A stretch of DNA of 64,000 bases, taken from assembly GCA_963971285.1 (NCBI GenBank), contig OZ020257.1:9934602-9998601 (forward strand), given 5' to 3'. The position numbers and the translations under genes were made by a program. This DNA is from Astropecten irregularis (lineage: Eukaryota > Echinodermata > Asteroidea > Paxillosida > Astropectinidae). Of this stretch, positions 50,456 through 61,600 are shown one piece after another; the first letter of the stretch is position 1; each line of letters begins with the position of its first letter. Below the pieces are notes generated by a model. The model saw only the letters and a program-made list of their open reading frames with translations, ran no database searches and was not told the origin of the DNA.

Positions 50456-50871
50456 ATCCCCAGAAAGAAACGACAGTGCCCTCCGTGGCAGTAAATGGTC
50501 AATGGTTGAATAAGCGCACTTTTAAATATTTAATTATCCTTTTTCGTTTATAATTTCCCTAATATTAGTGGCTGAAATTTGAAAAGATTTGGCACTAATT
50601 TAGTCTAATAGACTTGACAAATAAACTGATTGTCTTTTGTAGAGAATTGTGACCCCGCTCGACTAGGGCTTTATGAAGTCTATAACATATGAATTATATC
50701 AAACTATAATGCACACTAGTACTGTTAACACATACATACAGTGTATACATCATCATGTAACTGGGAACATAAATAGAATTCTATTAAGCAGTTACGAATA
50801 TTGGTCCAAGTCAGTGCATGTAGATCGAGGCCTAACATCAAGAGTGTGCTACTGATCTATTATTACACAAG

Positions 50872-51004
50872 GTGTCAATTTCATGAAGCCCTACAATCAA
50901 TAGTAACTTGAGTTGGGAAGGATAACCCATGGTATCCTACATAGGGCTGCAATGCATCTTACTAAGATTGATAGTAAGTTACGATGGGTTTGGTGAATCG
51001 ACCC
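50872..51004. mobile_element. Short foldback, second copy of the 16.2-kb family
   Basis: The left end GGTGTCAATTTCATGAAGCC and the right end TTTGGTGAATCGACCCC are related to the termini of 16171-16586. The interior ATAACCCATGGTATCCT and GGGCTGCAATGCAT also match. The 133-bp copy lacks the long internal inverted arms of the 16.2-kb copy. Confidence 0.6.
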
Positions 51005-51508
51005 CTGGGCTCTCATATTTTTTTGTATTAAATATACAGTATATGTTTTGTAAGGCAGAAACATCCACAGAAACATATCTTACATGATAGTAGAAAAAGC
51101 AATTTAATTGTCTCCAAGAACTGCATGAGTAGAGCTGATTATTCTAAACCACATACAGTATATACCTGAAGATACTTAATATTTGTTTTGCACTGGTCAA
51201 ACAGATGATAAACCTGGCTTTCAGCTAGCCTACGTACATCTGCAAGCTTTCCAGTGCAGGCTCAGCAAGGATTGCTGTGAATCTAAGCTCCAAGGCACTT
51301 TTCCACTCTGATATCATGACAGCAGCAACTTGTATTCTTCATGTACCATCTTTAAATTCAGAAGCCAACTAAACTACTAATTGAAATTGATTAGCACCAT
51401 GTTTGGAGATTGTTTTGCTATTTTGACTGACATTTAGCCATCAGACCCTTGTCAGATGTTTGAATATGTGATTCCATGCACAGTTATCAATCAGTCATGG
51501 GGTATTCA

Positions 51509-54500
51509 TTACTTAATAGGTGAGGTTTCATCATAGCACAGAGTTGTCTCACTTAATGTCACTGTTATAATTTCCCTGTCCTCATCAGTCAACAAGCATT
51601 CAACCAACATCAGCTTTTGAAGGTTTGGGATTTGCTGTAAGTAAGGCACCCATGATGCACCAGTTTGACTCAAAGTCTCATTGTATGAGAAATTCAATTC
51701 AGTGATTGTGGGTGTTAGGCTACAAGCTAATGCAATGTGCTTGACATCGTTGCATGTCAGGCCACAGCAACTCAGCTGCAGTTTTTGAAGGTGTTTCAAA
51801 TGCTGTAAATGAGGAGCCCATGTTTGGCCTTGACCACCCAAAGTGATGTTGTCAGATAATTCTAATCCAACTAGAGATGGCACGACACTTAACGACTTGG
51901 CAATAGGATCAATGTCAATGACTTGCAGTGAGCAGCGTTTAAGCACCAGCAGTTGAAGATGCTTCAAATACTTAAGGCTTGGAGACCACAATGATGCTGT
52001 TCCTCCAAGTGTATCATTACCAATAAGACTCAGTTCAGTCAAATCAGCTCTAGCACTCAATGCTTGTACAATATCTACCAGAACTGTGCCACTTAATGTA
52101 CGCTCACTCAGAGATACATGTATTCCTGTACTGACTGGCTTAATCAAACATTGAAACCTCCCACCCATGTAATTATTCTTGACTGAACAGTTTACAAGGT
52201 TTACCATGTGACCAACTGATGCAGCAATGTATTTGAATTCCTGTCTTTTGAAATTACAGTCATCCAGTTCAAGTGTTTGAAGTTTGTGCAGAGACTGTAA
52301 GTAGGAGTACCACAATGACGCTGAACCAGCGAGAGTTTCATTGTGAGACAGTTTCAGCTCTTTCAAACTGGGCATGTCTCCCAGTGATTCAGCAATATGC
52401 TTCATATCTATTCCTGTCAAAGCACATGAGCTCAAGTCCAATACACCAAGATGTTTCATCTGCTTCAAATATTGGGACCACACTTTACCTGAGCCACCCA
52501 AAGAATCATTTAGGGACAAGTCTAGTTTTGTCAATGAAGCCATGTCCCTGAGTGTAGCAGAAATATGTTTAATGTCTGTGCCCTGCAATGAACAGTGATG
52601 TAACTCCAACTGCTCAATGTGCTTCAACTGTTTCAGATGCTCAGACCACAAGACTGCTGAACCACCTATTGCATCACTACCACTCAGGAAAAAATCAGCT
52701 AAGTCATTGCGTCTACTCATTGCTTCCAAAATATAAGCCAGATCTTTGCCAGCCAGAGAACGTTGGCTCAAGTCCAACCTTATGCCAGATTTAGTTTGCT
52801 GAATGACAAATCTTCCACTCAAGTACGGACTTTTGATTGAACAACTGATAAGGTTAGGCATCCTTCCAAATGAGCTGGCCAGGTTCTTGAGATCCTGTTT
52901 ATTCAAATTACAACCCAGCAAGTCCACATTTCTAAGGTATTGCATGCTCATCAACTGATGAGACCAGTTTTCTGCAGACCCACCCAACTGCTCATTACTT
53001 GAAAGGTTCAGATCAATACATGCCTTCATATTGCTCAGAGTCACAGCAATGTGTCTGACATCTTCACTTACAAACGCACACTGACGCAAATACAGTTTCT
53101 GAAGATATTTCAGTCGCTGTAAGTAAGGTGCCCACATAACTGCAAATCCACCAAGAGCCTCATTGAAGGAGAGATCTAGTTTAACAAGGCTAGTTATGCT
53201 GCTAAGTGAAATGAACATGAGTTTTGCATCTTCACCAGTCAAAGAGCAAGATCTGAGGCTAAGTCTCTGAAGGTGTGACATTCCCTGCAAGTGAGGAGCC
53301 CATGACATGGCTAAGCCACCCAAGTTATTATTAGATAGATCCAGTTTCATCATGTTTGGCATGTCACCCAAGGATACTGCAATGTATTCAATGTCTGCGC
53401 ACTGGAGCAAGCAGCCACTTAATACCAAGTGTTCAAGTTGCTTCAAAAGTTTCAGAGAACAGAACCACAAAGCAGCTGAGCCACTCAACTCTCTATTTTG
53501 ACTGAGGATGAGTTTAACTAAATCATCTCTCTGTGACATTGCCTCAAGTAAATCAGCCATTTCTGTGCCCGTTAATGAGGTCTCAGTCATGTTGAGTTTG
53601 ATGCCATGACCAATGCATGTTTCTTTATCAGTCTGGCTGACAAGAGGGTTGGTGGGCCAAATTAAATCATCTTTGTAAGTTTGATGATGTACATCAGTCT
53701 GGACTGAACAATCCTCAAGTTGTTTCATGTAACCAACTGATGTAGCAAGGCATCTCACATCATTTCTGTTTAAATGACAGTTGTCTAGTCTTAGTATCTG
53801 TAAGCGTTTCAAGGTGAGCATATGACATGCCCATAATGGCACTGAGCCACCCAAATTCTCATTACCTGACAAGTCTAGTTCCCTCAGATTAACTACATGA
53901 CCCAATACTGATGCAATATGTTCCATGTTGCTAGCAGTTAATGAGCAATCATTCAAGATCATAACAGAGAGAGTCGTCATTCTACTCATACAATATGCCA
54001 AACCTGAATCAAACCTCTGAAGATTACATCTGCGTATCAACATTTCCTGAACATTTGCAAGACCAGCATTGTCAGTGCTACCTCTTAGATCAATGACTTG
54101 TTTCAAGAACCACAAGAAAGAGTTAAGGCAGTCACTGTTATACTCTTCAATTGAAATTCTATCAGTTAAAACTGATGTGACAAAGTTGACAGATGGACAG
54201 TTATTAGACTGAGTTTCAAAGAAACATACCAAAGCAACCTTCAGCACTGCATCACTGAATGGATTCTGCTGTAATGTCTCTAAGACTCTCTCAGCACATA
54301 ACTCATTGTCACCACAACAGAAACGCAGGAGGTAAGCAAATCCAGCAGGATGCAGCAATATGGCAGCCTTCATTTGCTCAAGGATCTCCTGAAATTTCCT
54401 CACATCTGTCTCTAACAAGTTTTGGAAGTATTTGGCAGCACAAAACTCTTGGAAGGTCATATGCATAAACTGTATGCTATTCTGAGTGTGTAACCCTTTC

Positions 54501-55644
54501 ATGATTCTTTGACTTGTTAGAAGACCTACTCTCAAGGCCATGTCAAGTGCACTCTTCTCAAACTCTTTGTCTTCAAATGAAGCTAATTGCACTGGGGAAA
54601 TAAGACCATTGAAAGCAATCTTCCCAATTTCAATGACAACTTTTGCTAGTTCTTCAGGTGTAGTATGTGATTTCCGATTAAAGATGTAACTGAGTGCCTC
54701 ACTGTACAGACGGAACATTGTGTCTGGCAGTGACGAGTCTTCCCTCCAGAGCACACAAATCAGAAGCAGCAGCATTGGACTCTTGGCTAAATCTAGCAAC
54801 ACATCAGAAGACTTAATTCTGTCAAAAAGGTTGTGGGCCTTCCTAGGTTCTTCTGCATAGAATTTGATAATGTATTGTTCAATATCTTCTGCTGAGAAGC
54901 CTAAAACCTTCACATGAGTGAAAGGTTTCTGAACCAATGACTTGCTCATTAATCTGCTCACATGAGAGGAGCGAGTTGTTACAACCACACAACAATCTCT
55001 GCCTTCTTTTCGGTTGAGAATCTTCAGGACAGACCCAAAGGAACTCTCACACAAGTTAGTAGTCATAAACTCATCAAAGCCATCTAGAAGAATCAGTACC
55101 TTCTCTGGATTGGTGGCAATAAACACCTTCAGAGCATGTCTATTGATTGATATGTCTTGATCCAAAAGCTGATCAAATACTGACTCAATCAACTCTGAAT
55201 TTTGTTCAAGTGAATGCATTTTCAGTGCAAACACAAGCTTGTACTGTTGCAACACACCTCCACAGTTAATAGCCCAATCATAGGACATTCTGTCTATCAA
55301 GGTTGACTTACCTACACCAGCCAGTCCATTCAAAATGATTCTTTTGATTAAGATACCTTCTCTTGTCTGGACAAGAAAAATGCTTTCATATGATTCCAGC
55401 TTACCACCTTTCACATCATTTATCATCTGTAAGCTAGTGTAAATATCCATGATGTGTTTAGTGTCATCATCAACCCATGGTATCATCTGTACATAGCTGC
55501 CTGTGGTTGTATACCATGCTCTCAGTGCTTTCTCACATCTATCTGCAGCTATTTGAGCAAGTCTGGCATCTTGACTTTTCCTTGAATTTTGATTGGTATT
55601 TGCAACAAATCTGTCAGTAGTGCTACCATCTACATCGGGCCGGC
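51509..55644 (-). CDS. NLR main exon: NACHT and LRR domains
   Basis: A 4.1-kb exon encodes about 1,377 residues to a TAA stop. Numbering from the first internal Met (55486): the exon also encodes 52 residues before it (LAQIAADRCEKALRAWYTTT lies there), so that Met is probably not the start. Walker A is GLAGVGKST (54-62), Walker B LILLDGFDEF (131-140), sensor VVVTTRSSH (167-175), and a winged-helix-type FMHMTFQEFCAAKYF (340-354). LRRs run from about 505 to 1310 as 55-57-residue double units with LDLS.N..LGGSA..W and C.L...D...IA..L.DM. Three special linker units (about 590-655, 875-930, 1095-1150) with EAMSRRNDL-like cores divide the array into super-blocks. A possible polyadenylation signal ATTAAA lies at 51103-51108 (minus). 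Confidence 0.94.
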
Positions 55645-58600
55645 CTGGAAAGATAGAAATACAAAAACAATCTTAAATTAAAATACATTGAAATTCAATA
55701 TTCAAATAAAATATTATGCTCAATTATGCTATCAGAGATAAGGGTTGTATCATCAATCTGGGATAAGGGTTGTATGATTGTATCATCAATCTGGGATATG
55801 GGTTGTATCATCAATCTGGGATAAGGGTTGTATCATCAATCTGGGATATGGGTTGTATCATCAATCTGGGATAAGGGTTGTATCATCAATCTGGGATATG
55901 GGTTGTATCATCAATCTGGGATATGGGTTGTATCATCAATCTGGGATATGGGTTGTATCATCAATCTGGGATATGGGTTGTATCATCAATCTGGGATATT
56001 GGTTGTATCATCAATCTAGGATAAGGGTTGTATCATCAATCTAGGATAAGGGTTGTATCATCAATCTAGGATAAGGGTTGTATCATCAATCTGGGATAAG
56101 GGTTGTATCATCAATCTGGGATAAGGGTTGTATCATCAATCTGGGATAAGGGTTGTATCATCAATCTGGGATATGGGTTGTATCATCAATCTGGGATATG
56201 GGTTGTATCATCAATCTGGGATAAGGGTTGTATCATCAATCTGGGATATGGGTTGTATCATCAATCTTGGATATGGGTTGTATCATCAATCTGGGATATG
56301 GGTTGTATGATTGTATCATCAATCTGGGATATGGGTTGTATCATCATCTGGGATAAGGGTTGTATCATCAATCTGGGATATGGGTTGTATCATCAATCTG
56401 GGATATGGGTTGTATGATTGTATCATCAATCTGGGATATGGGTTGTATCATCATCTGGGATAAGGGTTGTATCATCAATCTGGGATATGGGTTGTATCAT
56501 CAATCTGGAATATGGGTTGTATCATCAATCTAGGATGAGGGTTGTATCATCAATCTGGGATAAGGGTTGTATCATCAATCTGGGATATGGGTTGTATCAT
56601 CAATCTGGGATATGGGTTGTATCATCAATCTGGGATATGGGTTGTATCATCAATCTGGGATATTGGTTGTATCATCAATCTAGGATAAGGGTTGTATCAT
56701 CAATCTAGGATAAGGGTTGTATCATCAATCTAGGATAAGGGTTGTATCATCAATCTGGGATAAGGGTTGTATCATCAATCTGGGATAAGGGTTGTATCAT
56801 CAATCTGGGATAAGGGTTGTATCATCAATCTGGGATATGGGTTGTATCATCAATCTGGGATATTGGTTGTATCATCAATCTGGGATAAGGGTTGTATCAT
56901 CAATCTGGGATATGGGTTGTATCATCAATCTGGGATATGGGTTGTATCATCAATCTGGGATATGGGTTGTATGATTGTATCATCAATCTGGGATATGGGT
57001 TGTATCATCATCTGGGATAAGGGTTGTATCATCAATCTGGGATATGGGTTGTATCATCAATCTGGGATATGGGTTGTATCATCATCTGGGATAAGGGTTG
57101 TATCATCAATCTGGGATAAGGGTTGTATCATCAATCTGGAATATGGGTTGTATCATCAATCTGGAATATGGGTTGTATCATCAATCTAGGATGAGGGTTG
57201 TATCATCAAACTGGGATATGGGTTGTATCATCAATCTGGGATATGGGTTGTATCATCAATCTGGGATAAGGGTTGTATCATCAATCTGGGATATGGGTTG
57301 TATCATCAATCTGGGATAAGGGTTGTATCATCAATCTAGGATAAGGGTTGTATCATCAATCTGGGATAAGGGTTGTATCATCAATCTAGGATAAGGGTTG
57401 TATCATCAATCTGGGATATGGGTTGTATCATCAATCTAGGATTAGGGTTGTATCATCAATCTGGGATAAGGGTTGTATCATCAATCTGGGATATGGGTTG
57501 TATCATCAATCTGGGATATGGGTTGTATCATCAATCTGGGATAAGGGTTGTATCATCAATCTAGGATAAGGGTTGTATCATCAATCTGGGATAAGGGTTG
57601 TATCATCAATCTAGGATAAGGGTTGTATCATCAATCTAGGATAAGGGTTGTATCATCAATCTGGGATATGGGTTGTATCATCAATCTAAAAAGATGAGGG
57701 TTGTATCATCAATCTGGGATATGGGTTGTATCATCAATCTGGGATATGGGTTGTATCATCAATCTGGGATAAGGGTTGTATCATCAATCTGGGATATGGG
57801 TTGTATCATCAATCTGGGATATGGGTTGTATCATCAATCTGGGATATGGGTTGTATCATCAATGTGGGATAAGGGTTGTATCATCAATCTGGGATATGGG
57901 TTGTATCATCAATCTGGGATATGGGTTGTATCATCAATGTGGGATAAGGGTTGTATCATCAATCTAGGATAAGGGTTGTATCATCAATATAGGATAAGGG
58001 TTGTATCATCAATCTGGGATATGGGTTGTACCATCAATCTAAAAAGATGAGGGTTGTATCATCAATCTGGGATATGGGTTGTATCATCAATCTGGGATAT
58101 GGGTTGTATCATCAATCTGGGATAAGGGTTGTATCATCAATCTGGGATATGGGTTGTATCATCAATCTGGGATAAGGGTTGTATCATCAATCTAGGATAA
58201 GGGTTGTATCATCAATCTAGGATAAGGGTTGTATCATCAATCTGGGATATGGGTTGTATCATCAATCTGGGATATGGGTTGTATCATCAATCTGGGATAT
58301 GGGTTGTATCATCAATGTGGGATAAGGGTTGTATCATCAATCTGGGATATGGGTTGTATCATCAATCTGGGATATGGGTTGTATCATCAATGTGGGATTT
58401 TTTTTTTTTTTTTTTTTAATGAAAAATCGCCAATCACAAGGCCCAAAACAGGCCACTCCAGGTGATGGCTAAAACAAGGAGAAAAAGGGAACAAAGAAAA
58501 AAAAAATCATGGGGTAGAAAGATAACTATTGATGTTGCACTTAAATTGAGACAAATTGTAAGTGGAAGGGAAGCAGGATGCAGGGAGTGAATTCCACAGC

Positions 58601-61600
58601 AAGGCGGTACGCGGGAAGAAACTGGATGAGTATCCCCGAGTATTTGACTTGGGGACCACCACAGTGTATGAATGTGACTGAGCAGAGAAACGTGTGGTGC
58701 GACCAAAGGTACGGTTGGGTGGAACAACCAGTGAGAGTCCATTGGAGCACCTACCAAAAAAGTATCTGTAAAAGAGGCTCAAAGAGGCTACAGAACGACG
58801 GAGAGATAGGGGTTCCAGAGTTGAAGCCAAGTCATTTCCAACTAGATTTGAAATACGTCGTTGAATTTTATCAAGCAGGGACAGACTGCAAGCTGGAGCA
58901 CCAGCCCAAATATGACAGCAGTACTCCATGACAGGACGTATTGTGGATTTGTACAAATAGAGCAAAGCAGCTGGGGGAAGATATTGCCTTGCACGATACA
59001 AGCAGCCTACCCGCTGCGAAGCCCTTTTGGCAATGCTACGAATGTACTTATCCCAGGATAAGTTAGAGGTGAAATCAAGACCTAGCAGCTGGATGTCAGC
59101 AAGCTCCTGTAGTGGTATTGAATTCATCTCCAAGGTAGAAAAGAGAGGAGATCTGGACCTGGACAAAGACAACAAATGAGTCTTCTTTTGATTGAATGTG
59201 ACAAGCCAATCGTTACCCCAGTTAATGACATTCTCAAGGTCCTGGTTGAGAACAATACTGGCCTGTGTACATGATGGAGCAGACAGGGGACCAGGGTAAG
59301 TAGTATACACTGTAGAGTCATCAGCATACATGGCTAACTGTGATGAGACAGAGTCGGGCAGATCATTAATATATAGAAGAAATAATGATGGGCCCAGAAC
59401 AGAGCCCAGGGGAACACCTGCATTAATACGATGAATGGAGGAGGAATAGCCCTCGAGCACCACAGAGAACTGACGTTCAATGAGAAAGCTAGAAATTAGA
59501 TTTAACAGATTGCCAGAGATGCCATAAGACTTCAATTTATGGATGAGCCCTCTGTGCCAAACTTTGTCAAAGGCCTTTGATATGACAAGGGCAACAAGCC
59601 TAGCTTCACCACGTCGATTTAAAGCTCTATTGATGTGTTCAGTTATCAGGGATATGATGTCTGCTGTTGACCGTGAATGACGGAAGCCATAATGAAAATC
59701 TGTCAGGAGCTCGTGTTCTTCAAGATAATCTATGAGTTGCTGGTTAATCAGGCTTTCAAAAACCTTACTCATAATGGGAAGAAGGCTTATGGGCCGATAG
59801 TTGGAGGGGTCAGACTTCTCACCCGAGCCCTTGAAAACAGGAACAACAGAGGCCAGCTTCCAATTAGATGGAAACACTGAATGTGTTAGGCAAATATTGT
59901 ACAGTTTGGAGAGGATAGAGGAAAGTTCTGGTGAACACATCTTCAGTACAATTGCAGGGATTCAGATGGACTTAGGCAAAATACTGAGTTCCAAGGGACA
60001 TCACCAAGGAAAGAACGAAAACCATCCCAATCAGCACTGTCGTACTGGAAAACAGTCCGATGATATGGATGTGAAGAAGTCGTTGGTTGGGCACAACTAA
60101 CCTGGACCTCAATGTTGGCATGATCAGAATTTCCTATCGGGGCTAGGATTGAGGACGTACAAGCGTTAGGATTTGAGCACAGAAACAGATCAAGAAGATA
60201 CCTGTTATCGGTCACACGATCAGGGATACGCGTCGGAGCTGAGATGATCTGAGTAAGGTCCTGAGACAAAGCAAAATTGAAAGCACTAACCCCGGAAGCA
60301 TCTGTGCTGTGAGAGTGGACAAGCCATTCCTTGTGGTGAACATTGAAATCACCAAAAACCATGATCTCTGCAGTAGGATGACGAGAAAGCACCAAGTCAA
60401 TGCTGTTGGATATCGCACCAAAGATATCACTATTTTGTGATGATGGAGAGCGGTAGAGAAAGTAAAGATATAAAGTGGAATGTAGAAGTGCAAGGCGAAA
60501 ACACATGTATTCTTGTGTCACATCCTCAAGCGTGATCTCACGGCCAAGAGGGAGGGTGTCCTTTGCAAAAACACAAAGACCATGACAAGGAGGAGCGTCA
60601 AGTCTATGTATGACATAACCAGGTACGGTCAATGAAGTAGACATAATACTGCTGTCTAGGCGAGACTCACATAAAGCAAGAAGGTCTGGGGAATTCAGCT
60701 GAAGGAAAGACTGAATCGCAGTGAAATTTCCCCTTGCCCCTCTTACATTGGCAAAACATAAATGTAGGGCTTTTGACTTTTTAGCCCTAGAAGGCGGGGT
60801 TTTAGATGCAGGTTGAACTCGTGTTGCATTATATTGTACTGTCATGATTGATTGGGTAAGAGAAAGAGAAAAGGGCCAAGTTTGCTGAGCTTCAAAGCTT
60901 GTTCGATACCCAAGGAAGACATCAAGAGACTCAACGAACCCAGCTGCCAAAACAGCAGTTTCACTCTGATGGCCTCGGAAAAGCAACTGGAAATAGATGC
61001 ACGGACTGCCATCCATGCATGTCCATGGCAGTACAGCTACCCCAGCATTTTACACCCGCTGATAGATCAGCCTCTTGATGCATTACCACCAAGTTCGGGA
61101 TCCTATACTATCGGGCGGCCACGACCTGCAGCGTGTTTTTGACCTGTACCCTTCAGAGTGGTAGGTCAAATGTTGTCGATACAAGAGGCTTAGGGAACAG
61201 GAAGTGAAGAAACAAGCCAAGGCACCTTAAAACGGAAGAACCAGCCCCTTATACTGAAACAAGACAGGGTAAAAGAAAATACACTGGTCTCTTTATAGTA
61301 CAAAAAGGACTGGGAGGGGTAAACGAGCCGTATCAAGACAGTTAAAAACTGTCTCCACCCCTATTGGAGGCAGACAGTCGACCAAGACTGACGAGCTCTG
61401 CCTGCCCGGGTTTGGAATAAAAGTTGTCCTTCTTTTAGGTAGACAGCCAACCAAGGTTAATGAGCTCCACCTGCCCAGGTTTTGGATCGGAGTTGTCCCT
61501 CTCCTAGGTAGACAGCCAACCAAGACTTATGAGCTCTACCTGCCCAGAAAGTGAAAATGAAAACAGACTGAAAAGTAGAAAAAGAAAAAGACAGGACACC

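Larger units (their letters stand above)
58398..61550 (-). mobile_element. Defective LINE (APE-type non-LTR retrotransposon)
   Basis: On the minus strand, in order: a 5' region with 69-bp tandem units, an apurinic-type endonuclease, a reverse transcriptase, a short 3' UTR and a poly(A) tail (20 T on the plus strand, 58398-58417) that directly abuts the 25-bp satellite. Endonuclease and RT are in different frames because a segment between them is missing, and RT has lost a catalytic Asp, so the copy is dead. The domain order and the poly(A) tail place it among Jockey/CR1/L2/I-type elements. I do not assign a finer clade. The 5' limit is uncertain. Confidence 0.88.

Noticed and set aside
52273-54468. 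Plus-strand ORFs of 60-92 codons inside the NLR exon
   Set aside because: They are antisense shadows of the long NACHT-LRR frame.
55778-58465. ORFs with YHQSGI-type repeats
   Set aside because: They are frame-rotated translations of a 25-bp satellite.
58578-58931. Plus-strand ORF of 117 codons at 58.6-58.9 kb, and other plus-strand ORFs to 61.1 kb
   Set aside because: They are antisense shadows of the LINE RT and endonuclease frames.
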